DNA of 64,000 nucleotides from Acanthornis magna. Taxonomy: Eukaryota > Chordata > Aves > Passeriformes > Acanthizidae. Shown piece after piece: positions 12,681-25,900 of the stretch. Position 1 is the stretch's first letter. Every line of letters begins with the position of its first letter. The stretch lies in NCBI GenBank assembly GCA_036785705.1, contig JAWUZG010000084.1, forward strand, positions 8,941,501-9,005,500, written 5' to 3'. The position numbers and the translations under genes are program-made. The notes under the pieces were generated by a model, which worked only from the letters and a program-made list of their open reading frames with translations, was not told where the DNA came from and ran no database searches.

Positions 12681-15600
12681 CATGCATCTGAATTCTGAAA
12701 GAACACTTAACAAAGACAACATCTGTGTATTACAAATCTGGGACTCTTGAAGGACTTCACTTGGCAGTCCTGCACAAAATGAACACACTAAAATAGAAAT
12801 TCCCAAAGGCAATATATCAAAAGTCATAAATGCCCAGAATCACTTGTGCGAGTTTCAGCGCCTATACTGATAATTTGTTGCCTTCTCCTTGGCAAAAAAT
12901 CTACCTATGCCAAGTATATTACGGAATCCTAAATTTACAGCATATGCATTCTGGTTTGAGTTAGAACTCAACAATGTAGAAGAAATGGAAGCAGGCATTG
13001 GATTGTCACAACAGAGGCCAGTATTCGAGTGGAAGAATTCTTTCACAGGAAGTTGGATAAAATAATTTCTTCCCTATAATGTCAGTCGAAAGTGTTAACC
13101 ACTGAAGACCTTATAGCACCTCTCTCCAAACTGTAAATATGCCACAACACAGAATTGGCACTTCTGCAGTACCCTTGTCCCCACATTAAAAATAAGTACA
13201 TTAAAACAAACCATTGCTCCTTTCTCAGTTTCTTTTTTGCTTCACAGGCACAGAGCACTGGAGGAAGCAGGAAACATTGTGCTAACATGACTATAGTATT
13301 GATGAATAAAAACTATAACCCCCAGGCTAAGCTGCCAAATAAGTAGTGAATTAATTTCTGTAAAGTACTCCAATATTACAAAGGTGTGTTGAAAGGTGTC
13401 TGCTCATGTTTCAAATTAAACGCACTGCTGGTCAGCATTAGCACCTCAGCTTTGAACAGCAGCCATTTGCCTATAACACTTCAGGGGCTGGGAAAAACGG
13501 ATTTGCCGTTCACACTGGAATAATTAGAACATGTCAGGAAGAATTAATTTCCTCATTTTTCAAAAGGATACACAGAAATTACCATGTTATTATATGACAG
13601 GGTCCCTTGGAGAATTGTATTAAATTTAATTTCTAGCGCAGCCCACACAACAAATTAAAGTCATAAATAAGATGGAAAGAAGCGGGACGCAGAGCATATG
13701 TTTATGGCAATGAGTGAAGCCAAGGGACCAGAAACAACTATCTTCATTTCATTTTATTTAAATCAGCCAGACACTGTGTATCTGAATGACAGCACTTGTT
13801 AATGGTGCTGAGATTATAGGCTCCTTAATTTTAGGAAACAGAAGCAGTCACTCAGTATTTGAAATGGTATTTTTTTTCCTACAGTACAGATATTAGTTCT
13901 AAGTTGCTCCCTTTCAAGGCAGATTCTCATGGCCCTGCAGCAATGTGCAACTTCATAACACAAGATGCACTTTCATTTATAATTGTTTTATTTGGTCTTA
14001 GTAACAGAGAGATGACACAAGAAAAAAAAGGGGAAAAGTGAATGGTAATAGAGAGAACTAAATCTTTAGGCCAGCAGAATATTCCAAGAGTGAGACATAT
14101 GATGGGAATACCCAGTTACCACCATGATTTTTTTTTTTTTTTTTGCTATTTAACTGTCCGTATCTAAAATAGTTTTCTATTTTCACATAAGCCCAAATAT
14201 TTTGATAGTACAAAAAAAAGAAAGAAAAAAGAGCAATATTACTGCTTGTTAATATTCCAATCACACTAACTCCAGAGCAAGACATACCTCTCCTAACACA
14301 CCTCAAACTCCTAGGTCTCTCCTCGGCCCCAGGGAGCCCTACGAAGTCCTTTCGTCCCTTCAGCAAAGACCTGGCACTCACAGAAGGATTTATGAAAGCG
14401 GTCATTTTATACAACTCTGAAGTCAACCCAAATGCACTTTAATAACATTTATAAAAATTTAATAAAGGTTTATAAAATATTAACAGTACTTTAACTTATT
14501 GTAATACCTCCTTCTATATTATTCTTTGTACATTTCAATTTTTAATTGTTGTGAAACTCATGAACTAAGATGTTAAAATCAGACGGAATTACACTGAACA
14601 TCCTCTCCTGCCTCTGTGCATCTGCAGGAAGTAAGAAGATTCCTGTTCATACCTCTGTGCATACAAAGACATGACAAAGTCAGTGAAATACAGGATTTGA
14701 TATCATTAAATTCTGGAATACAGGTTGGTGTAATTCCTACTCATCTGTACTATGAAACTGAACCCTACCACAATACTGGATGAAATAATCTATATTTAAA
14801 CCTCAGAAGATTTTTCAGGAATGCTCATAGTATTTCCCTTAACAGGAAACTAGTTACTCTGCAATTATCAGAAATTACAGGTGTGATAACAGGTGATAAA
14901 GAAAGTTAACAGAAACATTACAGATGACAAAAGGAATTGGTATAAAAAGATAGACGAAAGTTAATTTCTGGACAAGACATTAACCTTTTCTTGTTGATAC
15001 CTGCAAAGTTTCTTTTTCATATAGGCATTTACTGTCACACAGGAAAAAAAACCCTGGAGAAATCCTTTGAATATATTAACTGGTGCACTAAAAACTGCCA
15101 ATATCCAGCTTGCAACCATTCTATCATGCTTGTTAGCTCAACACAATCTTAAAAGAAAAGAGAGTTTGCACACTTTAAGAAATAGCTGTCATGGATCTGA
15201 GCACTCCCCTGGGTGTAACAAACTTTAAATAATTTGTGAATCAATTAACTGGCGACTCTCTACATAACACAGATTTCACACTCTCAGGTCACTGCATTAT
15301 CAGCTTGATACGAATCATAATATTTTGGAGAAAAGTTCATAATTGAAATCATTAATTAATTTAACAGGAGCTTTTAGTAATGCATAGCATTACACAGCTG
15401 TAAAGGAGCAGAGATCAATTAGTTGTTTCTCTGACAATTTTCTCTACTTGGTGGAAAACTTTTCAGTTTGTGAAGCATATTACTTTCACAACCTTTTGTA
15501 ACTATTTTAAACTCAAAATGCTCAGTATTATTATATACAATTTTAATGCAAGAAGAAAAACTCAGATACTGTGAGGAAGAATCAGCCACAGCTTTACACC

Positions 15601-16866
15601 ACCATATATTATTTAGTAACCTGCATTCCTTTGGACTCAGAAGAAAACAAAAATAATTATATTTAAAAGAGGAGCAAATATGTTTTACAGAAAAAAGAAA
15701 CATAGCCAGGACCTCAAATGATTGACTCACATTATTGAATTTTCTTGCTTCTAACTTAGTTAATAAGCAGTATGCGAGAAAGCTGCAGCCCTTACATGAG
15801 AAATGCATCAGCTTTATAGGAAAAGAAGCATTTGCAAAGAGGGGAAGTTTTCAGTGGAATCAACTTGGTGACAGCAGAAGTACTACTACCTCTCCACAGA
15901 ATTCCTTTACAATTATGAAAGACTAATACAGAATCATGAGAAAGATTAAAATAATGGAAAACACATTCTGCAGTGAGGCAGCCAAGTGGCTTACTCCATC
16001 AAATTTGTTGAAGGAAAAAAAAAAGAGTTTTAGATCAGAAACTAGCAGTATGCACAGGGGAAAGAAAACATGATAACAGAGGATTTTTCAACCATACAGA
16101 CAAGCATGGTTGTAAACTTAGATTAAACCAATTCAAACTAGAATTATGGCACACAGCTTAATAAGTGAGATAAATTAAACACTGAAACAAATTAACAAAA
16201 GATTCTGGTACATCTGCTGTCATTGTAAATTTTTCCAGTCAGGCTACATCCCACAGAGATAGATCCCTTTAGCCATAACTAGGGGACTTTAGGGACAGTT
16301 CTATGCCTGCATTATGCAAGTCATACTAAATAATTACTATGGACCCTACAGTCTTAAAAGTTATCAGCCTCTTAAAGCAGGAGTTTTTCAAACATGCATG
16401 TGGACTTTCACCACCGGACTTTCCTGCAAGCACTCAGGGAAACACCGCAATTAATTTATGGCCCATATTCAGATACTCAGAGCTCCTTTGATTAGTTTGT
16501 CCTGAAGGACAGACATCTAAACCTTTAAAAGCTCACACTTAGCAGTAACTGCAGAGACTGATTTAACATAGTAGTCAGTCTGGATTATTTTGACCTAAAA
16601 TTACTATCAGTGCAGAAGGATTAAATATTTTCAGTCCTCTTTTACCTGCATTGTCTATTTAGAAGGTAAATTTATCAGCAGAGAAACCTTCAGTGTAAGG
16701 GAGATCTATTTAATTTAATTGGGGGCTTTACATACAGTGATACAAACAAAATAGGAAGAACAGGAATCCAATAATGCCCATTTCAGTATGTCTGGCACCT
16801 TTGGGGAATCACTTTGCAGTTTTTCACTCATATTATAACACTAAAATGGACATTTCATGCACATTT
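12681..16866. other. Non-coding unique DNA with CNE-like segments
   Basis: No gene is supported. The longest frames (122 codons minus at 14058-14426, 129 codons minus at 15419-15808) lack recognisable domains, and the first includes a lysine string encoded by the T17 run at 14128-14144. Two segments, about 13430-13760 and 15290-15420, are dense in AATTAA, TAAT and ATTA cores with little simple repeat, and resemble vertebrate conserved non-coding elements. That reading is inference. Confidence 0.5.
15377..15393. repeat. 7-3-7 palindrome with TAAT-N7-ATTA
   Basis: GTAATGC at 15377-15383 is the exact reverse complement of GCATTAC at 15387-15393, with spacer ATA. The outer bases form TAAT-N7-ATTA, a symmetric pair of homeodomain cores. 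Perfect 7-bp inverted repeats with a fixed spacer occur a few times per 64 kb by chance, so a regulatory role is only a possibility. Confidence 0.4.
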
Positions 16867-16990
16867 ACTGATATGGAAACTAAGAGAAGATGTGCCAAAC
16901 AGCTCACCCAATGACACATAAATGGCAACACAGGGCGAATTTCAAAGTCCTGCTTCCAAGTCTGCTAAATCAACTTTAGCCCATGTTGCA
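16867..16990 (+). mobile_element. Possible ancient MIR-like SINE relic
   Basis: In order the segment contains GATATGGAAACTAAGAGAAG, CTCACCCAATGACACA, TGGCAACACAGGGCGAATTT, a CCTGCTTCCAAGTCTG block and TTTAGCCCATG. This echoes the 3' half of MIR-type SINEs (GAGGAAACTGAGG, CCCAAGGTCACACAG, TGGCAGAGC..GGATTTGAACCC, AGGTCTG, AAGCCCATG), which survive as scarce relics in amniotes including birds. Similarity is judged by eye from memory, so chance resemblance is possible. Confidence 0.35.
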
Positions 16991-17769
16991 TTTCAATATC
17001 ATCGTATACATATTTTCAAACACTAGAAAGAGGATATGGGATTTTAAACAGTATAATAAATAGGATTTTTAAAAGAAAATATAAGAAATATTCTTTGTAG
17101 CAGGTGAAACCAATTTGCCAAAATATTGCCTCATCTCCTATGAGTTTGACAAATGTCACAAATTGTGTTTCTAAATTTAGATCGATTAGTTTCTAATTCA
17201 TGATCCTATACACGAAATAAAGCCCATTTTTTCAACCATCATCAATTTATCCAAAACACATTAAATTAAAATGAAGTATTTTCAGAAGAATAAGGAATTT
17301 TTTATTTTTTTTTTTAACTTGAGAATTGTAATTTCAAGATTTTAAAAATATGTTTTCTACTTGCCTTCAGCTTAAGCTACAATCTCTAAGAATTCATTTC
17401 TAAGTTTTCATGTTTAGGATCTGAAACCTAAGGACCTAACACATTAAAATCATGTGTATGCATTTATACCTTTTGTTTTCATTGGACACGTTTTCAAAAT
17501 ATTCAGCAGACCACAAGGTATCAATAACTTTAGAGTGATTATTAAGTAGTCCCAGTTATTCAACCTACATCACCTTCTTCCTTTTCCTTTTATCAAGAAA
17601 TTACTTCCTAAACATACCACCTAACAGGCTCGAAGGAGAATAGGGAGTAGAAAATATTATGTGAATCAGATACCCTTTTGGGTGATTCATATGGAATGAT
17701 AATGTTGCGAATCCATTGCTAAGCACTCATCAGATCATCTCTCAGGGCCCTATTAAAAACATTAAGTAT

Positions 17770-17831
17770 ATATTTGAACTTGAGTTATTCTATTTTGAAC
17801 ATATTTGAACACGAGTAACTCTATTTTGGTC
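17770..17831. repeat. Two-copy 31-base tandem duplication
   Basis: Copy one (17770-17800) and copy two (17801-17831) share ATATTTGAAC, GAGT and CTATTTTG and differ at 6 of 31 positions by eye, about 81 percent identity. It looks like an old local tandem duplication. No function is implied. Confidence 0.7.
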
Positions 17832-20735
17832 TGACTCAAATCCATATCTATGCAGCCTTATGATACTTTCAAATCCAAGCAGAAGTGAGCAGTCCCTATA
17901 CTTACTGTTTTCCAAAAACCGAGATTGCTCTTTCCTGAAACAACAGTGAGCACTGCTGCTTGCCTAATCATCCCTGGAGAGAATTAAGGAACTCGAAGCC
18001 TAAAGATAAGCAGGCATTGATGGGGATCTCAACCATCTTGGAAAGCAATGTGCTATGCAACAAGAATTCCTGCCAACTCAGATGACTCTCTTAAAATCTA
18101 AAGTACAAGTACAATCTCAATCAAACTACAGCCTTCAAAGAAAAAAAAAAAGGGGCAGATATTTCAATATTTGAACTCAAATCCTGGCTCCATCCTTAGC
18201 TGAAGGTCCACAGCAGATAAGGAAAAATGACACAAAGAAAGGGTTCACTACTCTTTACGATATTAACTCACTGATTGGCTGTGTAAGCGTCCAGATGTTC
18301 CAGCTCCTGTAAGTATGAGCACAGCTCCAAATTAAATAACTGAACTGCCAGAGATATTGGGAAGGCCTAGTACTGTCACAGCTGAAGAGGAATCTCTCAC
18401 TTACCACCCGCCCTCTCTCTTTGCTGGTTGGAGCCCCTACCACAGATCTTCTCTCGGGCATCTTCCCTCTCCTGACAGCTGAGAAATTCAGCTGAATTGC
18501 AGCAGCCTTAAGGGACTGGGAGATAACACTTCCCATTCCAGTATGGATCACAAACGTTTGCCAGTTTTTTCTTGAGAAACCAATTGCAATTTTCCAAATG
18601 CATTCAACATATAACTTATTCAGTCAGCCCACTGCCCTCAAATATTCTACAATTAGAGTAAATGACATGCCTTTCACACACAGTCTCCTGCAGGTTTGGG
18701 TGTTGTCATCATGGCTTTTTGTTGTGGCTTCGCTTTAATTTTAAATAGACCACACTGATTTTGTGGGGTTCATTATTTTAGAGCAGTCTTTTAGTATCTT
18801 TCTTACGTCAGGTGACAATTTTAGAATATATTTTATAACTAAAATATAGCAATATTTAATAAAAAATTCCAGGAATTACTGCTGGGCCTTATTTTTATTC
18901 AGTAAAACAAAGTTCTTCCCACAAGTTCTCCTGTCTTCTTTATGTACTCCATTTTTCTTTCATCTCATACAGTTTTACTTTTTTTTTTTAATATCTGCAG
19001 CACCAATGAACCTTCACAATCTTATTTTTAAATAGACTTTACTTTCTTTTAGCATTATATAAATTAATGTACAGGCAGTTCTATCAACCACTCTCAGCCT
19101 TTTGTGTCTGAAATTTTCCCTATGGAAAAGATTTAGGCCAAGCAGGCTCCCTTCCTTACAAAATGAGGATGATATGAAGGACCTGATATAACTCAGAATG
19201 CAATTTCCACTTCAAATAAGACACATCATCATTTGGCACATTTCATTAAGGCACAACAACAAAAAAATATGTCACAGAAAACAGGCTCTCACTTACCTCA
19301 GAACTCAGAAATAAAGGAATAAATGTCACAATGGATACACTCGGTTAATTAAAAGTCAAGATTATTTTAAAGGTGGTGCCTTCCCTTATTTGTTACAAAG
19401 TGCCCTTTTGATACCATGGAGATGAAAGGACAATTTTAACAAAGACTGCTCGGAAAAAAAAATACCTACTGCTCCATGGCTCTTTCATTCACGGAACGTA
19501 ATGGTCGGTAGCCAGTTGTCCAAGCAGTAAGAATATCAGCAAACCAGAGATAAAAATTTGCATTCATTTTCAGCTCCTAAGAAAAATAACCAGGGAAAGC
19601 TGTCTAGCTGATGAACACCAGTATAGGAGGGCCCGGGAGCCCGGATGAGCTGCCCTTGAGCAGCAAATCCCTTGTGGTGCCAGGGCTCCAATACGGATAC
19701 CTGCAGGCCACGAGAAACAAACCCTGAGCGCCAGGTACACTTACTGGTGGGTTTCAGACCTCCCAAAGTCTGCTTTGCATTTGACAGGTCATACTAACAT
19801 TAAAAGTCTGTTAGTAACTGCAGAATAATTAAATAATCAATAGATCATTACCTGGTATGAGGTATCAGGGTCCCACTACTCAGTAGGCTGCTTATAAAGG
19901 CCTAAAATATTATCCACTTTCTCTTGGAGAGGCTTTTAAATGTATTCTACCATGGGTTTGTTGAAAAGTTTGCCAAATTGAGTTTTAAGTGGAAAAAAGG
20001 TTCTGAGATACAAAGATTTCTCTTACTTCAGAGAAGGATCTGTTTTCAAAAAATAGATTATTTTTAAATGCTTACTACTGCTACAAAATTGACCTGAAAT
20101 TTGTAATACAAGTCAACACTATTTTTTTCAGTGGTGGGTTTTCCCCCTCCTCTTTTTATTATTCTCTATTGTATTTTGGGGCTTGTGGTGTTTGTGGGCT
20201 TTTTTTAATTATTTTGTTCTTATATTTTATAAGCATGTCTAAAATTGATTACACCTATAGTACAAAGAATTCTATTAATCTGTTAATTTTCATGTGACTA
20301 AAATTTTCTTTGGTACAATAGGAGGCTTTTACTTATTGTGTCAAGTTTCTCCAAAACACAGGCCTGACTGAATCAAGCAATGGGTCTTGTATATAGTTTA
20401 TTTATGGGGAGCATTTAAATCAATTTTAGAGTGCTGCACTACTTCAAAAAGCTGGTCCAAAATTCACAAAAATATTTTCCTGGGCATTTCAAGATTTCTT
20501 TCATTCCAAACTAGCCACATCGCTGGTGACTAATGATGTCCTCAAGGGTAAATAGTAAGTATTTTAAAAGTTTACTACTCCCTGATTTATTTTTGTCAGA
20601 CATAGTCTCTGAAGCAAACTCATGGCCTGTCACATGTTTATTGGAAAGATGCTGCCTGTTTCAGAACTCCCACAGCATTAAGTAGATGTCTCTGGAGGTT
20701 CCTTTATGCATCTAAAGATAATTAAATAAAACATC

Positions 20736-20750
20736 TTTTTTTTTTTTTTT
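20736..20750 (+). repeat. T15 homopolymer
   Basis: Fifteen consecutive T residues in AT-rich flanks. Read on the minus strand it is an A15 run, but no retrotransposed sequence is recognisable beside it. Confidence 0.9.
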
Positions 20751-22873
20751 AGCTTTCTCAGTGCAAATTTTGAGCTTTTCAATCACCCAAATGTAATAAA
20801 GCCTGGTGTGATAGTACTAAGAATTCTCTCATTTAATGTCTAGGAAATTGCAGGAAGTTTATAATTTCCTTTGATAATCTGCTGTATTTCCCTTCTCGGG
20901 ACATCCTGCAATGTTCACAAGCTGCATTTCATGATGCAAAAATTATTCTTACACTAAACTAATTTTATGTCAAAAAGAGAACTACTGGCCAAATACAATG
21001 CTTCAAGTAAATCAGGACTCACCTTGTACCTTACATCATTACTCATTTATGTGGATTCTTTGCAACATGAGAATCTTCAGCAATTATGAATTAATGGATA
21101 TATGTACACTAAATAAGAGACCAGGACAAGATGTAGTACACTGCCATTCCTGCACTTGCATTTTGGCCCAAGTGACCAATTTCAACCATTAAAATCTCAT
21201 AAAGTCACATAATAGTGAATTAACACAAGATCTGCTTTTCACGTGACAGGCAAAAGTTTCACATCCCACAAAGAATGAAGTCGAAGCACAGAGAGGGACA
21301 CTTTCTTTAGAAACAGGAAAATGTCATTAATTCAAATTAATATTTTGACAGAAGCAGAAGAGTTAGATTCACGTTTTGGTAAAACAGGGAACAGTCTCTC
21401 AAACACATGTAACTAGTAAGAAAGTGTAAGGTTCACATCCCCCAGCTAAGGGATTTACCATCTGAAATTCTGTTTCAAAACTGAGGTTGTGCTCGGCTGT
21501 CAGATCCTCTGCTTTCTAACAATTATGAGGCCTAACCACTCAAAGATAGCTCAAAAACTGCAAGTACATTTCCGGAAACCATAAATTAACAGTTTCCACC
21601 AGTTGGACATTTTCAAAATAAAACATTGCCTAGTCATGTTTATAAGAGCAAATAAAGCTTTGAGAGAATTGCTGTTGTGTTTCTTCCCTTCTAGGAAAGT
21701 GTTCAGTTAATAAACAATCTTGCTTTTTCAAGCCATTACTAGATTTTCAATACTTTGTCCATTGTAGGTGCGGCCTTGTAGCATACCATTCCATGTAAAT
21801 TAATTCAATGTGGAATAGTATCTGTCTCATTTTTATATCCACTATTTCTCCACTTCTGGGAAAACTTTAACTATTTCACTTGTTTGCTGGCATATAAGGC
21901 TTTCAGACATGATGCTTCCACGTAGCTGCTTGAATTTGTACTATGAGCTAAAATGATATGAAGTAACCAGGGCTGAGCAATTTTATCTTTTTCTTCGAGA
22001 ACTTTGTTCTCTGCCTTGGAATATTTAAGTACAATCAATCAGGTGCTCTAATAGAAGTACCTGTGCTAGGGAACTCTCTGCTGTTATGGTGTCTCACTGT
22101 TTCTAGAAGTTTAATTTTAAGGCAGAACACCGTGATGCCACCTCTTAGAGACCTCTTACAAATGTAGGATTTTGGGGGTTTGGGAGGGGATTTTTTGTTC
22201 GAGCTATGACAGAGTAACGCGAGCAGAAGAATCCCATCTTCTGTACAATCTCTAAGAGTCTTACATCTAAGAGTCACAGAAACAGAAACATTTGGAAATG
22301 CAAACTTTAAAGGCACAAATTTAACACGGCAAAAATTATTCCTTTGCTTTGTTTTACTTCTTTGAGGGAGGACTGTTCATTCCAGTTGTTAACCCTGGAA
22401 TTTAATCCAAGTTTTTCTTGTCAAAGACAGGACTCTCACTTGCAAAAGAAAAAAATGGGCTTTTGCAAATTAAAAGCTGTATCTTTATGAAGAATTTCCA
22501 TTTAAAGCATCCCATATAAGTCCATAAAGTCAATAAATATTTTTGGCTTGAAGAAGATAACAGATACATCCAAACAATTAGAAAAGGCCAAAATATATTA
22601 TGCAAATTAGATGTATTTAGCATGAACTCTGTGCAATTTCTATATAAACAAGTGATTAGAAGGTTTCCTTCAAAGGCCAATGTGATTAGCAGAAAAACTT
22701 CACAAATTCACCTACTGCCTAATGAAGTACATGTCTTTTTTTCCTTAGAGTTAGCACAAGTTTTATGTTAGCTATCTATCAAAGCAATGCTTGTAATGTT
22801 GCCTTTTGTTCTAGAATCTCTTAGAATACCCTCACATTTTCACTCTGCTTGTCCATGACACAGGAAAATTTTT

Positions 22874-22908
22874 AAAAAAGAAAAAAAGAAAAAAATAGAA
22901 GAAAAAAT
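22874..22908 (+). repeat. A-rich purine tract
   Basis: A stretch of A6-8 runs separated by single G residues and one T. It is low-complexity and possibly a degenerate poly-A tail, although no element body is recognised upstream. Confidence 0.8.
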
Positions 22909-25900
22909 GAGTTGTCATCTTGGGCTACCCAGATAAAAAACATTTACTACTTGAACATAGGTAACAATGGTTCAAATTATAGACACAGCTACAGGCTGAA
23001 ACATTACTGAAAATCTTCCATCCACACACACTGAAATATTTACAGTTAGGCATTGATAACACTCTCTAACTTAGGAGCAATTACAGAAAAATTGAACTGG
23101 TTATTTTTCAGTTTACTGAAGTAAGACTTTTTCTTTTTTATTTTGGAACTCGACCACAGATGTTTCAAAAGACATTTTGCAGACAAAAACAGGCCAAGGA
23201 ACACGTGTGAAGGATTCATTATGGTCTGTAGAGTAAATAAGTTGGAATAAACGTTTACATGGAAGAAGGCCTAGAAGGAGCTCATATTTCCTTGTTTGTC
23301 TGTGTTTTAGTCAGGCCCTAAATGTAATCTGTACATAGTTTTTTGCGGTTTCATAAAACGTTGTTAAACTGTCCAGCCTGGCAATAGGTACTATATGATG
23401 CTGCAAAAGGTTTACTGTTTTCAAACTCTTAGCGCTCTAGAAACAAACAATCAGTTCCATCTGCAAAAGGCAGCTGAATAAAAATAAAACCTAAATTGTA
23501 GTAGAAAGGAACACGTAGACAGCAGGGGAAAAGGATCAACTGCCACAATTTATTGCTATAGTATAAATGGTGCGGCAACTTTAACGTGGCAGGGCACTTA
23601 CAGCAATATTATTCTTGTTAGAGCACTGCTCTGTCAGAGAAAACAAGAGTTCATTCACAGACATTAAATACAGCAGAAAAAAAATGTGGGGAAGTGATTT
23701 GTACTTCATGGCAAAATGGTATATCCTCCCCTTTCCTGTTTTGATCCATACTGAAACATACCAGTCAACTATTGAATGCAATCCACTGTTCAAACGCAAG
23801 ATTAACGGAGATGCTCCATGGCAAGCAAATAAATTTGTTTCCAGTGGAATAATTACTCTTATAGAAAGTCATCCTCTCTTACAGCAGAGAGAGACAGGTG
23901 ATGACATTCAATAAAATGTGTATTTTATTCCCATTTTCTTGACATGACGAGATATATGACTTACTCAGCTCCTTTGAAATACATGCTCTGAGGTAATGTC
24001 TTTTTTTTTTTTTTAAATGCCATCACCAACTACATAATAGTTAAGTGACTAGGAAAAGAGGGAATATTATTTTCCATTCAGTGTAGTCCTGCGTAAGCAT
24101 ATGAAAGAGCAGCTATTCATATAATGTGCCCAGCAATATTGCATTCTTTGTTTCTGTATTTTCAAAAGCTAATCCTACCTACATTTGAGCTACTTAGACA
24201 TATCTACAGCAAGCTACTATGTGACAAGTGTTCCAAATATGACAAGAGCTATTATCTGTAAAGAAAAAACACAGAATCTATAACTCTTTGTACCATCTGA
24301 TATTCTTTAGCATTTCAAGTAATTAGCAGCTTATTCCAAAAACATTTGAACAGTTAACAGATTTGATACCTATGGTTAATCCTCATTAAAATTACGATTA
24401 CATGATATAATTACATGTAAATAAGAAAAATCAATTCAATATAACTCTTACCCTTTTCAGTGTTGGGCACTATGTTGGGAATCATACAGTATGTACAATT
24501 AGATTTATACTGCTAAGCTAAAAATATTGGTGAAGATCTAAAAATGACGAACAGTGCCTTTTAAATTAATGTCGTATTAGTTGAGTGAAGTACACTGACA
24601 AAGAATAATTTATGCTTATTCAAACTGCTCTCGACATCTTCAGGTGTTTCCAAATGAGCTCACAGAAGAGTGATTAAATGCATCTGATAACAAGCCACAC
24701 ATTGCTGAAATTACTTACCGCCTCATTTTATGATTAATTAAACATGTAGATTAAAGTTGCAAAAGAATTTAGATTAATGAGCAAGTTAAGTCTTGCTGAT
24801 ATAAGTGAATTGGGAATTGGATGCTCTGTGGAACTTTATAAACATGCATTTTATAATGAGTAAGACAAGGCTACATGTTGAATCCTGGCCACAAGGGCCT
24901 TTGACGATGCAGTCTTTTTTAACATGGTTTGACAGCTTTCAAATAACATTCTACTATAGACTTTAAACTTTGTGCATTGCTGTAAAACATGAGACTACAT
25001 AACTCATGTATTAGGAGTACGATTATTTCAAAGCTCTCCAAGGTAATGACCCCCTGTAGCAGCAGCTGTTCAGAAAAATTACAAGCTCGATTGTTATTTT
25101 AATCAGAGAGAATTTAGTAGTTAAAAGCAGTTATGCAACTAGTAAAATTACACGAACCTCCATCAGTAGCCTTATAGCATCTTTCATAGTCCTGTTCCTC
25201 CCAATTTCCCCACCAAAAAACCTTGGTCTTATTGGTAAAACAGGGTACTCAGTGATTCATGAAAAATTCAAAGCCATTTATTAAGTCTGGTTTCTGTGCA
25301 AGGCAAGGTAACATTTAAATTTATGATTATCCTTATCAGCTCCAAGAGTGTGTCAAAATATCTGCTAGGTTTGCCAAGCATCCACTTTTTGTCTTTTAAG
25401 AATATCTATACCTAATCCACCCGGCTTAGTCTGCTTCAAAAAGCCAAGTTGGACTTTATGACTTTGCAGGGCAAAAGCAAATCAGATCACACATCCAGAT
25501 GCATTTTGCTTTGTAGGGGTACTGCAAATGAAATTTCTGACCTATCTGTATGTTTATGTCATTTGTAAAACTTTCCTGATCTACTTCATCAAGTGGCTCC
25601 TGCAGACTCACCTGAGGTGGCTGGCTACTTTTATACCATTCGGTTCTTATTTTTAGAATTTAGATAAGAATCCATTTCTTTGTCCTAGCTGTGTCTTTTC
25701 AATTTATATCATAACTTCAAAATATCAAAGGTCTATCCAACAAAAAACAAGGAAAACAAGAACCAAAAAGGTCCATACAGCACAAATTCCTCATGAAAAA
25801 TATTAACCTCAGGTCATGAACATATGCTCATTTTTTTCAGAGCACATGTATCAACAGCAGTACAATGCCTTTAATTTAGAGTTCTACAGCAGAGCACATG

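Larger units (their letters stand above)
16991..22873. other. Non-coding unique DNA
   Basis: No gene is supported. Open frames reach 98 codons (minus, 18255-18551) and none is recognisable. The block contains a two-copy 31-base duplication at 17770-17831, short T runs (T15 at 20736-20750), and a small GC-richer patch at about 19600-19760. A weak MIR-like resemblance at about 21385-21445 (AACTAGTAAG followed by GGTTCACATCCC) was too faint to call. TCTAAGAGTC occurs twice, 15 bases apart, at 22251 and 22266. Confidence 0.55.

Noticed and set aside
21385..21445. AACTAGTAAG and GGTTCACATCCC resembling a MIR core
   Set aside because: Only two short pieces fit and the blocks before and after do not.
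22960..22985. GGTTCAAATT resembling a tRNA B box
   Set aside because: No A box at the proper distance and no cloverleaf could be drawn.
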